Shown here: one piece after another, positions 25,398-39,506 of the stretch
How the letters are laid out: each line of letters starts with the position of its first letter
How positions within the stretch are numbered: position 1 is the stretch's first letter
Origin: Gymnothorax reevesii
Lineage: Eukaryota > Chordata > Actinopteri > Anguilliformes > Muraenidae
NCBI GenBank assembly: GCA_029721435.1
Contig: CM056581.1
Location: 71,348,712 to 71,412,711, forward strand
Direction: 5' to 3'
Length of the DNA: 64,000 nt
Made by a program: the position numbers and the translations under genes
Notes under the pieces: generated by a model
Seen by the model: only the letters and a program-made list of their open reading frames with translations
Database searches by the model: none
Told to the model about the DNA's origin: nothing

Positions 25398-27161
25398 ATA
25401 GCAGCCAATTCACTCCTATTTAGTCATACAGTGAAAATTCACTCATGTTTGTCACTTTCCCACTGATTTACACACAGAATGAAAATTTTTGACATGCAGA
25501 AGTTAAAAAAAAGAAAGTTTTTAAAAAAGTGTATATCTTCACTTCAGAGACTAATATTCACTTCCAATAGGCGATACAAGCACATTGGAAGAATTGGTGG
25601 CATATATGCAGTGCAACAGAGATCTGAAGCATTTCCCAGGCCAGATACACGCAGAGATTCACATTCTGAGCTTAAAACCTCAAAGAAGCGTGTTTTCATG
25701 AAAGAGCGTATGGAGACAATATCAGCGCTCTAGCTCGCTTCCTTAAGAAGATAGAAGCCAATTCACTCCTATTTAGTCATACAGTGAAAATTCACTCATG
25801 TTTGTCACTTTCCCACTGATTTACACACAGAATGAAAATTTTTGACATGCAGAAGTTAAAAAAAAGAAAGTTTTTAAAAAAGTGTATATCTTCACTACAG
25901 AGACTCATATTCACTTCCAATAGGCCATAAAAACACATTGGAAAAATGGATGGCATATATGCAGTGCAACAGTGATCTGAAGCATTTCCCAGGCCAGATA
26001 CACGCAGAGATTCACATTCTGAGCTTAAAACCTCAAAGAAGCGTGTTTTCATGAAAGAGCGTATGGAGACAATATCAGCGCTCTAGCTCGCTTCCTTAAG
26101 AAGATAGAAGCCAATTCACTCCTATTTAGTCATACAGTGAAAATTCACTCATGTTTGTCACTTTCCCACTGATTTACACACAGAATGAAAATTTTTGACA
26201 TGCAGAAGTTAAAAAAAAGAAAGTTTTTAAAAAAGTGTATATCTTCACTACAGAGACTCATATTCACTTCCAATAGGCCATAAAAACACATTGGAAAAAT
26301 GGATGGCATATATGCAGTGCAACAGTGATCTGAAGCATTTCCCAGGCCAGATACACGCAGAGATTCACATTCTGAGCTTAAAACCTCAAAGAAGCGTGTT
26401 TTCATGAAAGAGCGTATGGAGACAATATCAGCGCTCTAGCTCGCTTCCTTAAGAAGATAGAAGCCAATTCACTCCTATTTTGTCATACAGTGAAAATTCA
26501 CTCATGTTTGTCACTTTCCCACTGATTTACACACAGAATGAAAATTTTTGACATGCAGAAGTTAAAAAAAAGAAAGTTTTTAAAAAAGTGTATATCTTCA
26601 CTACAGAGACTCATATTCACTTCCAATAGGCCATAAAAACACATTGGAAAAATGGATGGCATATATGCAGTGCAACAGTGATCTCAAGCATTTCCCAGGC
26701 CAGATACACGCAGAGATTCACATTCTGAGCTTAAAACCTCAAAGAAGCGTGTTTTCATGAAAGAGCGTATGGAGACAATATCAGCGCTCTAGCTCGCTTC
26801 CTTAAGAAGATAGCAGCCAATTCACTCCTATTTAGTCATACATTTAAAATTCACTCATGTTTGTCACTTTCCCACTGATTTACACACGGATTGAAACTTT
26901 TTGACAAGCAGAAGTAAAAAAAAAGACAGTTTTTAAAAAAGTGCATATCTTCACTTCAGAGACTCATATTCACTTCCAATAGGCCATACAAGCAAATTGG
27001 ACAAATTGCTGCCATATATGCAGTGCACAGTGATCTGAAGCATTTCCCAGCCCAGATACACGAACAGATTCACTTTCTGAGCTTAAAACCTAGAAGAAGC
27101 GTGTTTTCATGAAAGAGCGTATGGAGACAATATCAGCGCTCTAGCTCGCTTCCTTAAGAAG
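25398..27161 (+). repeat. 5-monomer unit C/A/A/A-tca/B
   Basis: The units are C (25398, with GGCGATAC and GGAAGAATTGG), A, A, A-tca (TTTTGTC) and B (26810). The last shows the first CATTTAAAATTC mark, plus a private GACAG in place of GAAAG. This is the join between the TTTTGTC-marked region on the left and the CATTTA-marked region on the right. Confidence 0.8.
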
Positions 27162-30100
27162 ATAGCAGCCAATTCACTCCTATTTAGTCATACAGTGAAA
27201 ATTCACTCATGTTTGTCACTTTCCCACTGATTTACACACAGAATGAAAATTTTTGACATGCAGAAGTTAAAAAAAAGAAAGTTTTTAAAAAAGTGTATAT
27301 CTTCACTTCAGAGACTAATATTCACTTCCAATAGGCCATACAAGCACATTGAAAAAATTGGTGGCATATATGCAGTGCAACAGAGATCTGAAGCATTTCC
27401 CAGGCCAGATACACGCAGAGATTCACATTCTGAGCTTAAAACCTCAAAGAAGCGTGTTTTCATGAAAGAGCGTATGGAGACAATATCAGCGCTCTAGCTC
27501 GCTTCCCTAAGAAGATAGCAGCCAATTCACTCCTATTTAGTCATACAGTGAAAATTCACTCATGTTTGTCACTTTCCCACTGATTTACACACAGAATGAA
27601 AATTTTTGACATGCAGAAGTTAAAAAAAAGAAAGTTTTTAAAAAAGTGTATATCTTCACTACAGAGACTCATATTCACTTCCAATAGGCCATAAAAACAC
27701 ATTGGAAAAATGGATGGCATATATGCAGTGCCACAGTGATCTGAAGCATTTCCCAGGCCAGATACACGCAGAGATTCACATTCTGAGCTTAAAACCTCAA
27801 AGAAGCGTGTTTTCATGAAAGAGCGTATGGAGACAATATCAGCGCTCTAGCTCGCTTCCTTAAGAAGATAGAAGCCAATTCACTCCTATTTAGTCATACA
27901 GTGAAAATTCACTCATGTTTGTCACTTTCCCACTGATTTACACACAGAATGAAAATTTTTGACATGCAGAAGTTAAAAAAAAGAAAGTTTTTAAAAAAGT
28001 GTATATCTTCACTACAGAGACTCATATTCACTTCCAATAGGCCATAAAAACACATTGGAAAAATGGATGGCATATATGCAGTGCAACAGTGATCTGAAGC
28101 ATTTCCCAGGCCAGATACACGCAGAGATTCACATTCTGAGCTTAAAACCTCAAAGAAGCGTGTTTTCATGAAAGAGCGTATGGAGACAATATCAGCGCTC
28201 TAGCTCGCTTCCTTAAGAAGATAGAAGCCAATTCACTCCTATTTAGTCATACAGTGAAAATTCACTCATGTTTGTCACTTTCCCACTGATTTACACACAG
28301 AATGAAAATTTTTGACATGCAGAAGTTAAAAAAAAGAAAGTTTTTAAAAAAGTGTATATCTTCACTACAGAGACTCATATTCACTTCCAATAGGCCATAA
28401 AAACACATTGGAAAAATGGATGGCATATATGCAGTGCAACAGTGATCTGAAGCATTTCCCAGGCCAGATACATGCAGAGATTCACATTCTGAGCTTAAAA
28501 CCTCAAAGAAGCGTGTTTTCATGAAAGAGCGTATGGAGACAATATCAGCGCTCTAGCTCGCTTCCTTAAGAAGATAGAAGCCAATTCACTCCTATTTAGT
28601 CATACAGTGAAAATTCACTCATGTTTGTCACTTTCCCACTGATTTACACACAGAATGAAAATTTTTGACATGCAGAAGTTAAAAAAAAGAAAGTTTTTAA
28701 AAAAGTGTATATCTTCACTACAGAGACTCATATTCACTTCCAATAGGCCATAAAAACACATTGGAAAAATGGATGGCATATATGCAGTGCAACAGTGATC
28801 TCAAGCATTTCCCAGGCCAGATACACGCAGAGATTCACATTCTGAGCTTAAAACCTCAAAGAAGCGTGTTTTCATGAAAGAGCGTATGGAGACAATATCA
28901 GCGCTCTAGCTCGCTTCCTTAAGAAGATAGCAGCCAATTCACTCCTATTTAGTCATACATTTAAAATTCACTCATGTTTGTCACTTTCCCACTGATTTAC
29001 ACACGGATTGAAACTTTTTGACAAGCAGAAGTAAAAAAAAAGAAAGTTTTTAAAAAAGTGCATATCTTCACTTCAGAGACTCATATTCACTTCCAATAGG
29101 CCATACAAGCAAATTGGACAAATTGCTGCCATATATGCAGTGCACAGTGATCTGAAGCATTTCCCAGCCCAGATACACGAACAGATTCACTTTCTGAGCT
29201 TAAAACCTAGAAGAAGCGTGTTTTCATGAAAGAGCGTATGGAGACAATATCAGCGCTCTAGCTCGCTTCCTTAAGAAGATAGCAGCCAATTCACTCCTAT
29301 TTAGTCATACAGTGAAAATTCACTCATGTTTGTCACTTTCCCACTGATTTACACACAGAATGAAAATTTTTGACATGCAGAAGTTAAAAAAAAGAAAGTT
29401 TTTAAAAAAGTGTATATCTTCACTTCAGAGACTAATATTCACTTCCAATAGGCCATACAAGCACATTGGAAAAATTGGTGGCATATATGCAGTGCAACAG
29501 AGATCTGAAGCATTTCCCAGGCCAGATACACGCAGAGATTCACATTCTGAGCTTAAAACCTCAAAGAAGCGTGTTTTCATGAAAGAGCGTATGGAGACAA
29601 TATCAGCGCTCTAGCTCGCTTCCCTAAGAAGATAGCAGCCAATTCACTCCTATTTAGTCATACAGTGAAAATTCACTCATGTTTGTCACTTTCCCACTGA
29701 TTTACACACAGAATGAAAATTTTTGACATGCAGAAGTTAAAAAAAAGAAAGTTTTTAAAAAAGTGTATATCTTCACTACAGAGACTCATATTCACTTCCA
29801 ATAGGCCATAAAAACACATTGGAAAAATGGATGGCATATATGCAGTGCAACAGTGATCTGAAGCATTTCCCAGGCCAGATACACGCAGAGATTCACATTC
29901 TGAGCTTAAAACCTCAAAGTAGCGTGTTTTCATGAAAGAGCGTATGGAGACAATATCAGCGCTCTAGGTCGCTTCCTTAAGAAGATAGCAGCCAATTCAC
30001 TCCTATTTAGTCATACAGTGAAAATTCACTCATGTTTGTCACTTTCCCACTGATTTACACACAGAATGAAAATTTTTGACATGCAGAAGTTAAAAAAAAG

Positions 30101-31747
30101 AAAGTTTTTAAAAAAGTGTATATCTTCACTACAGAGACTCATATTCACTTCCAATAGGCCATAAAAACACATTGGAAAAATGGATGGCATATATGCAGTG
30201 CAACAGTGATCTGAAGCATTTCCCAGGCCAGATACACGCAGAGATTCACATTCTGAGCTTAAAACCTCAAAGTAGCGTGTTTTCATGAAAGAGCGTATGG
30301 AGACAATATCAGCGCTCTAGGTCGCTTCCTTAAGAAGATAGCAGCCAATTCACTCCTATTTAGTCATACAGTGAAAATTCACTCATGTTTGTCACTTTCC
30401 CACTGATTTACACACAGAATGAAAATTTTTGACATGCAGAAGTTAAAAAAAAGAAAGTTTTTAAAAAAGTGTATATCTTCACTACAGAGACTCATATTCA
30501 CTTCCAATAGGCCATACATGCAAATTGGACAAATTGCTGCCATATATGCAGTGCACAGTGATCTGAAGCATTTCCCAGCCCAGATACACGAACAGATTCA
30601 CTTTCTGAGATTAAAACCTAGAAGAAGCGTGTTTTCATGAAAGAGCGTATGGAGACAATATCAGCGCTCTAGCTCGCTTCCTTAAGAAGATAGCAGCCAA
30701 TTCACTCCTATTTAGTCATACAGTGAAAATTCACTCATGTTTGTCACTTTCCCACTGATTTACACACAGAATGAAAATTTTTGACATGCAGAAGTTAAAA
30801 AAAAGAAAGTTTTTAAAAAAGTGTATATCTTCACTACAGAGACTCATATTCACTTCCAATAGGCCATAAAAACACATCGGAAAAATGGATGGCATATATG
30901 CAGTGCAACAGTGATCTGAAGCATTTCCCAGGCCAGATACACGCAGAGATTCACATTCTGAGCTTAAAACCTCAATGAAGCGTGTTTTCATGAAAGAGCG
31001 TATGGAGACAATATCAGCGCTCTAGCTCGCTTCCTTAAGAAGATAGCAGCCAATTCACTCCTATTTAGTCATACAGTGAAAATTCACTCATGTTTGTCAC
31101 TTTCCCACTGATTTACACACGGATTGAAACTTTTTGACAAGCAGAAGTAAAAAAAAAGAAAGTTTTTAAAAAAGTGCATATCTTCACTTCAGAGACTCAT
31201 ATTCACTTCCAATAGGCCATACAAGCAAATTGGACAAATTGCTGCCATATATGCAGTGCACAGTGATCTGAAGCATTTCCCAGCCCAGATACACGAACAG
31301 ATTCACTTTCTGAGCTTAAAACCTAGAAGAAGCGTGTTTTCATGAAAGAGCGTATGGAGACAATATCAGCGCTCTCGCTCGCTTCCTTAAGAAGATAGCA
31401 GCCAATTCACTCCTATTTAGTCATACAGTGAAAATTCACTCATGTTTGTCACTTTCCCACTGATTTACACACAGAATGAAAATTTTTGACATGCAGAAGT
31501 TAAAAAAAAGAAAGTTTTTAAAAAAGTGTATATCTTCACTACAGAGACTCATATTCACTTCCAATAGGCCATAAAAACACATTGGAAAAATGGATGGCAT
31601 ATATGCAGTGCAACAGTGATCTGAAGCATTTCCCAGGCCAGATACACGCAGAGATTCACATTCTGAGCTTAAAACCTCAAAGAAGCGTGTTTTCATGAAA
31701 GATCGTATGGAGACAATATCAGCGCTCCAGCTCGCTTCCTTAAGAAG
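27162..31747 (+). repeat. 13-monomer-spaced duplication, copy 1 (4,586 bp)
   Basis: Order: C (CATTGAAAAAATTGG), A-cc, A, A-atg, A-tca, B (CATTTA), C, A-tag, A-tag, D, A-cgg, B, A. The first seven units recur at 31748-34217, including the private CATTGAAAAAATT of the first. The section C, A-tag, A-tag, D, A-cgg, B (29279-31394) also recurs at 48323-50437, 19,044 bp away. The unit at 31395 is unusual in having both dyad arms altered. Confidence 0.82.
30338..30689 (+). repeat. Class D hybrid monomer: A head, B tail (reference copy)
   Basis: D units are recombinants. The left part is class A through GTGTATATCTTCACTACAG and GGCCATA; the right part is class B from GCAAATTGGACAAATTGC onward. Copies start at 11996, 17285, 30338, 34571, 35980, 37038, 39860, 41269, 42327, 49382 and 50791. 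All share CTGAGATTAAAACC, a change absent from ordinary B, so they descend from a single event. Copies from 30338 onward also have CATACATGCAAATTGG, while 11996 and 17285 keep CATACAAGC and have CAGCCCAAATAC. This gives two sub-lineages. The crossover lies in sequence shared by A and B around the GGCCATA motif. Confidence 0.88.
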
Positions 31748-34217
31748 ATAGAAGCCAATTCACTCCTATTTAGTCATACAGTGAAAATTCACTCATGTTT
31801 GTCACTTTCCCACTGATTTACACACAGAATGAAAATTTTTGACATGCAGAAGTTAAAAAAAAGAAAGTTTTTAAAAAAGTGTATATCTTCACTTCAGAGA
31901 CTAATATTCACTTCCAATAGGCCATACAAGCACATTGAAAAAATTGGTGGCATATATGCAGTGCAACAGAGATCTGAAGCATTTCCCAGGCCAGATACAC
32001 GCAGAGATTCACATTCTGAGCTTAAAACCTCAAAGAAGCGTGTTTTCATGAAAGAGCGTATGGAGACAATATCAGCGCTCTAGCTCGCTTCCCTAAGAAG
32101 ATAGCAGCCAATTCACTCCTATTTAGTCATACAGTGAAAATTCACTCATGTTTGTCACTTTCCCACTGATTTACACACAGAATGAAAATTTTTGACATGC
32201 AGAAGTTAAAAAAAAGAAAGTTTTTAAAAAAGTGTATATCTTCACTACAGAGACTCATATTCACTTCCAATAGGCCATAAAAACACATTGGAAAAATGGA
32301 TGGCATATATGCAGTGCCACAGTGATCTGAAGCATTTCCCAGGCCAGATACACGCAGAGATTCACATTCTGAGCTTAAAACCTCAAAGAAGCGTGTTTTC
32401 ATGAAAGAGCGTATGGAGACAATATCAGCGCTCTAGCTCGCTTCCTTAAGAAGATAGAAGCCAATTCACTCCTATTTAGTCATACAGTGAAAATTCACTC
32501 ATGTTTGTCACTTTCCCACTGATTTACACACAGAATGAAAATTTTTGACATGCAGAAGTTAAAAAAAAGAAAGTTTTTAAAAAAGTGTATATCTTCACTA
32601 CAGAGACTCATATTCACTTCCAATAGGCCATAAAAACACATTGGAAAAATGGATGGCATATATGCAGTGCAACAGTGATCTGAAGCATTTCCCAGGCCAG
32701 ATACACGCAGAGATTCACATTCTGAGCTTAAAACCTCAAAGAAGCGTGTTTTCATGAAAGAGCGTATGGAGACAATATCAGCGCTCTAGCTCGCTTCCTT
32801 AAGAAGATAGAAGCCAATTCACTCCTATTTAGTCATACAGTGAAAATTCACTCATGTTTGTCACTTTCCCACTGATTTACACACAGAATGAAAATTTTTG
32901 ACATGCAGAAGTTAAAAAAAAGAAAGTTTTTAAAAAAGTGTATATCTTCACTACAGAGACTCATATTCACTTCCAATAGGCCATAAAAACACATTGGAAA
33001 AATGGATGGCATATATGCAGTGCAACAGTGATCTGAAGCATTTCCCAGGCCAGATACATGCAGAGATTCACATTCTGAGCTTAAAACCTCAAAGAAGCGT
33101 GTTTTCATGAAAGAGCGTATGGAGACAATATCAGCGCTCTAGCTCGCTTCCTTAAGAAGATAGAAGCCAATTCACTCCTATTTAGTCATACAGTGAAAAT
33201 TCACTCATGTTTGTCACTTTCCCACTGATTTACACACAGAATGAAAATTTTTGACATGCAGAAGTTAAAAAAAAGAAAGTTTTTAAAAAAGTGTATATCT
33301 TCACTACAGAGACTCATATTCACTTCCAATAGGCCATAAAAACACATTGGAAAAATGGATGGCATATATGCAGTGCAACAGTGATCTCAAGCATTTCCCA
33401 GGCCAGATACACGCAGAGATTCACATTCTGAGCTTAAAACCTCAAAGAAGCGTGTTTTCATGAAAGAGCGTATGGAGACAATATCAGCGCTCTAGCTCGC
33501 TTCCTTAAGAAGATAGCAGCCAATTCACTCCTATTTAGTCATACATTTAAAATTCACTCATGTTTGTCACTTTCCCACTGATTTACACACGGATTGAAAC
33601 TTTTTGACAAGCAGAAGTAAAAAAAAAGAAAGTTTTTAAAAAAGTGCATATCTTCACTTCAGAGACTCATATTCACTTCCAATAGGCCATACAAGCAAAT
33701 TGGACAAATTGCTGCCATATATGCAGTGCACAGTGATCTGAAGCATTTCCCAGCCCAGATACACGAACAGATTCACTTTCTGAGCTTAAAACCTAGAAGA
33801 AGCGTGTTTTCATGAAAGAGCGTATGGAGACAATATCAGCGCTCTAGCTCGCTTCCTTAAGAAGATAGCAGCCAATTCACTCCTATTTAGTCATACAGTG
33901 AAAATTCACTCATGTTTGTCACTTTCCCACTGATTTACACACAGAATGAAAATTTTTGACATGCAGAAGTTAAAAAAAAGAAAGTTTTTAAAAAAGTGTA
34001 TATCTTCACTTCAGAGACTAATATTCACTTCCAATAGGCCATACAAGCACATTGGAAAAATTGGTGGCATATATGCAGTGCAACAGAGATCTGAAGCATT
34101 TCCCAGGCCAGATACACGCAGAGATTCACATTCTGAGCTTAAAACCTCAAAGAAGCGTGTTTTCATGAAAGAGCGTATGGAGACAATATCAGCGCTCTAG
34201 CTCGCTTCCCTAAGAAG
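31748..34217 (+). repeat. Seven monomers repeating 27162-29631
   Basis: C (CATTGAAAAAATT), A-cc, A, A-atg, A-tca, B (CATTTA) and C lie 4,586 bp from their partners. The six units from 32101 also match 37390-39506 at 5,289 bp. This segment is therefore shared by two overlapping HOR periods. It holds one complete copy of the 6-monomer core (32101-34217). Confidence 0.83.
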
Positions 34218-37200
34218 ATAGCAGCCAATTCACTCCTATTTAGTCATACAGTGAAAATTCACTCATGTTTGTCACTTTCCCACTGATTTACACACAGAAT
34301 GAAAATTTTTGACATGCAGAAGTTAAAAAAAAGAAAGTTTTTAAAAAAGTGTATATCTTCACTACAGAGACTCATATTCACTTCCAATAGGCCATAAAAA
34401 CACATTGGAAAAATGGATGGCATATATGCAGTGCCACAGTGATCTGAAGCATTTCCCAGGCCAGATACACGCAGAGATTCACATTCTGAGCTTAAAACCT
34501 CAAAGAAGCGTGTTTTCATGAAAGAGCGTATGGAGACAATATCAGCGCTCTAGCTCGCTTCCTTAAGAAGATAGAAGCCAATTCACTCCTATTTAGTCAT
34601 ACAGTGAAAATTCACTCATGTTTGTCACTTTCCCACTGATTTACACACAGAATGAAAATTTTTGACATGCAGAAGTTAAAAAAAAGAAAGTTTTTAAAAA
34701 AGTGTATATCTTCACTACAGAGACTCATATTCACTTCCAATAGGCCATACATGCAAATTGGACAAATTGCTGCCATATATGCAGTGCACAGTGATCTGAA
34801 GCATTTCCCAGCCCAGATACACGAACAGATTCACTTTCTGAGATTAAAACCTAGAAGAAGCGTGTTTTCATGAAAGAGCGTATGGAGACAATATCAGCGC
34901 TCTAGCTCGCTTCCTTAAGAAGATAGCAGCCAATTCACTCCTATTTAGTCATACAGTGAAAATTCACTCATGTTTGTCACTTTCCCACTGATTTACACAC
35001 AGAATGAAAATTTTTGACATGCAGAAGTTAAAAAAAAGAAAGTTTTTAAAAAAGTGTATATCTTCACTACAGAGACTCATATTCACTTCCAATAGGCCAT
35101 AAAAACACATCGGAAAAATGGATGGCATATATGCAGTGCAACAGTGATCTGAAGCATTTCCCAGGCCAGATACACGCAGAGATTCACATTCTGAGCTTAA
35201 AACCTCAAAGAAGCGTGTTTTCATGAAAGAGCGTATGGAGACAATATCAGCGCTCTAGCTCGCTTCCTTAAGAAGATAGCAGCCAATTCACTCCTATTTA
35301 GTCATACAGTGAAAATTCACTCATGTTTGTCACTTTCCCACTGATTTACACACGGATTGAAACTTTTTGACAAGCAGAAGTAAAAAAAAGAAAGTTTTTA
35401 AAAAAGTGCATATCTTCACTACAGAGACTCATATTCACTTCCAATAGGCCATACAAGCAAATTGGACAAATTGCTGCCATATATGCAGTGCACAGTGATC
35501 TGAAGCATTTCCCAGCCCAGATACACGAACAGATTCACTTTCTGAGCTTAAAACCTAGAAGAAGCGTGTTTTCATGAAAGAGCGTATGGAGACAATATCA
35601 GCGCTCTAGCTCGCTTCCTTAAGAAGATAGCAGCCAATTCACTCCTATTTAGTCATACAGTGAAAATTCACTCATGTTTGTCACTTTCCCACTGATTTAC
35701 ACACAGAATGAAAATTTTTGACATGCAGAAGTTAAAAAAAAGAAAGTTTTTAAAAAAGTGTATATCTTCACTACAGAGACTCATATTCACTTCCAATAGG
35801 CCATAAAAACACATTGGAAAAATGGATGGCATATATGCAGTGCAACAGTGATCTGAAGCATTTCCCAGGCCAGATACACGCAGAGATTCACATTCTGAGC
35901 TTAAAACCTCAAAGTAGCGTGTTTTCATGAAAGAGCGTATGGAGACAATATCAGCGCTCTAGGTCGCTTCCTTAAGAAGATAGCAGCCAATTCACTCCTA
36001 TTTAGTCATACAGTGAAAATTCACTCATGTTTGTCACTTTCCCACTGATTTACACACAGAATGAAAATTTTTGACATGCAGAAGTTAAAAAAAAGAAAGT
36101 TTTTAAAAAAGTGTATATCTTCACTACAGAGACTCATATTCACTTCCAATAGGCCATACATGCAAATTGGACAAATTGCTGCCATATATGCAGTGCACAG
36201 TGATCTGAAGCATTTCCCAGCCCAGATACACGAACAGATTCACTTTCTGAGATTAAAACCTAGAAGAAGCGTGTTTTCATGAAAGAGCGTATGGAGACAA
36301 TATCAGCGCTCTAGCTCGCTTCCTTAAGAAGATAGAAGCCAATTCACTCCTATTTAGTCATACAGTGAAAATTCACTCATGTTTGTCACTTTCCCACTGA
36401 TTTACACACAGAATGAAAATTTTTGACATGCAGAAGTTAAAAAAAAGAAAGTTTTTAAAAAAGTGTATATCTTCACTACAGAGACTCATATTCACTTCCA
36501 ATAGGCCATAAAAACACATTGGAAAAATGGATGGCATATATGCAGTGCCACAGTGATCTGAAGCATTTCCCAGGCCAGATACACGCAGAGATTCACATTC
36601 TGAGCTTAAAACCTCAAAGAAGCGTGTTTTCATGAAAGAGCGTATGGAGACAATATCAGCGCTCTAGCTCGCTTCCTTAAGAAGATAGAAGCCAATTCAC
36701 TCCTATTTAGTCATACAGTGAAAATTCACTCATGTTTGTCACTTTCCCACTGATTTACACACAGAATGAAAATTTTTGACATGCAGAAGTTAAAAAAAAG
36801 AAAGTTTTTAAAAAAGTGTATATCTTCACTTCAGAGACTAATATTCACTTCCAATAGGCCATAAAAACACATTGGAAAAATGGATGGCATATATGCAGTG
36901 CAACAGTGATCTGAAGCATTTCCCAGGCCAGATACACGCAGAGATTCACATTCTGAGCTTAAAACCTCAAAGTAGCGTGTTTTCATGAAAGAGCGTATGG
37001 AGACAATATCAGCGCTCTAGGTCGCTTCCTTAAGAAGATAGCAGCCAATTCACTCCTATTTAGTCATACAGTGAAAATTCACTCATGTTTGTCACTTTCC
37101 CACTGATTTACACACAGAATGAAAATTTTTGACATGCAGAAGTTAAAAAAAAGAAAGTTTTTAAAAAAGTGTATATCTTCACTACAGAGACTCATATTCA

Positions 37201-39506
37201 CTTCCAATAGGCCATACATGCAAATTGGACAAATTGCTGCCATATATGCAGTGCACAGTGATCTGAAGCATTTCCCAGCCCAGATACACGAACAGATTCA
37301 CTTTCTGAGATTAAAACCTAGAAGAAGCGTGTTTTCATGAAAGAGCGTATGGAGACAATATCAGCGCTCTAGCTCGCTTCCTTAAGAAGATAGAAGCCAA
37401 TTCACTCCTATTTAGTCATACAGTGAAAATTCACTCATGTTTGTCACTTTCCCACTGATTTACACACAGAATGAAAATTTTTGACATGCAGAAGTTAAAA
37501 AAAAGAAAGTTTTTAAAAAAGTGTATATCTTCACTACAGAGACTCATATTCACTTCCAATAGGCCATAAAAACACATTGGAAAAATGGATGGCATATATG
37601 CAGTGCCACAGTGATCTGAAGCATTTCCCAGGCCAGATACACGCAGAGATTCACATTCTGAGCTTAAAACCTCAAAGAAGCGTGTTTTCATGAAAGAGCG
37701 TATGGAGACAATATCAGCGCTCTAGCTCGCTTCCTTAAGAAGATAGAAGCCAATTCACTCCTATTTAGTCATACAGTGAAAATTCACTCATGTTTGTCAC
37801 TTTCCCACTGATTTACACACAGAATGAAAATTTTTGACATGCAGAAGTTAAAAAAAAGAAAGTTTTTAAAAAAGTGTATATCTTCACTACAGAGACTCAT
37901 ATTCACTTCCAATAGGCCATAAAAACACATTGGAAAAATGGATGGCATATATGCAGTGCAACAGTGATCTGAAGCATTTCCCAGGCCAGATACACGCAGA
38001 GATTCACATTCTGAGCTTAAAACCTCAAAGAAGCGTGTTTTCATGAAAGAGCGTATGGAGACAATATCAGCGCTCTAGCTCGCTTCCTTAAGAATATAGA
38101 AGCCAATTCACTCCTATTTAGTCATACAGTGAAAATTCACTCATGTTTGTCACTTTCCCACTGATTTACACACAGAATGAAAATTTTTGACATGCAGAAG
38201 TTAAAAAAAAGAAAGTTTTTAAAAAAGTGTATATCTTCACTACAGAGACTCATATTCACTTCCAATAGGCCATAAAAACACATTGGAAAAATGGATGGCA
38301 TATATGCAGTGCAACAGTGATCTGAAGCATTTCCCAGGCCAGATACATGCAGAGATTCACATTCTGAGCTTAAAACCTCAAAGAAGCGTGTTTTCATGAA
38401 AGAGCGTATGGAGACAATATCAGCGCTCTAGCTCGCTTCCTTAAGAAGATAGAAGCCAATTCACTCCTATTTAGTCATACAGTGAAAATTCACTCATGTT
38501 TGTCACTTTCCCACTGATTTACACACAGAATGAAAATTTTTGACATGCAGAAGTTAAAAAAAAGAAAGTTTTTAAAAAAGTGTAAATCTTCACTACAGAG
38601 ACTCATATTCACTTCCAATAGGCCATAAAAACACATTGGAAAAATGGATGGCATATATGCAGTGCAACAGTGATCTCAAGCATTTCCCAGGCCAGATACA
38701 CGCAGAGATTCACATTCTGAGCTTAAAACCTCAAAGAAGCGTGTTTTCATGAAAGAGCGTATGGAGACAATATCAGCGCTCTAGCTCGCTTCCTTAAGAA
38801 GATAGCAGCCAATTCACTCCTATTTAGTCATACATTTAAAATTCACTCATGTTTGTCACTTTCCCACTGATTTACACACGGATTGAAACTTTTTGACAAG
38901 CAGAAGTAAAAAAAAAGAAAGTTTTTAAAAAAGTGCATATCTTCACTTCAGAGACTCATATTCACTTCCAATAGGCCATACAAGCAAATTGGACAAATTG
39001 CTGCCATATATGCAGTGCACAGTGATCTGAAGCATTTCCCAGCCCAGATACACGAACAGATTCACTTTCTGAGCTTAAAACCTAGAAGAAGCGTGTTTTC
39101 ATGAAAGAGCGTATGGAGACAATATCAGCGCTCTAGCTCGCTTCCTTAAGAAGATAGCAGCCAATTCACTCCTATTTAGTCATACAGTGAAAATTCACTC
39201 ATGTTTGTCACTTTCCCACTGATTTACACACAGAATGAAAATTTTTGACATGCAGAAGTTAAAAAAAAGAAAGTTTTTAAAAAAGTGTATATCTTCACTT
39301 CAGAGACTAATATTCACTTCCAATAGGCCATACAAGCACATTGGAAAAATTGGTGGCATATATGCAGTGCAACAGAGATCTGAAGCATTTCCCAGGCCAG
39401 ATACACGCAGAGATTCACATTCTGAGCTTAAAACCTCAAAGAAGCGTGTTTTCATGAAAGAGCGTATGGAGACAATATCAGCGCTCTAGCTCGCTTCCCT
39501 AAGAAG
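34218..39506 (+). repeat. 15-monomer HOR (5,289 bp), copy 1
   Basis: Order: A-cc, D, A-cgg, B (351 bp, with CTACAG), A-tag, D, A-cc, C/A-tag hybrid, D, A-cc, A, A-atg, A-tca (GTGTAAATC), B (CATTTA), C. Three D units and one C/A hybrid make it the most recombinant-rich HOR in the window. Every unit has a partner 5,289 bp downstream. Including the match of 32101-34217 with 37390-39506, the period extends about 2.4 times. A private mark is AGAATATAG at 38089-38097. Confidence 0.88.
36685..37037 (+). repeat. C/A hybrid monomer, A-tag tail
   Basis: The left half is class C (CTTCAGAGACTAATATTC); the right half is class A of the tag subtype (CAAAGTAGCG and CTAGGTCGC). It is a different recombinant from the one at 20459, whose tail is A-cc. 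The same hybrid recurs at 41974, 5,289 bp away, in the equivalent slot of the next 15-mer copy. Confidence 0.85.
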
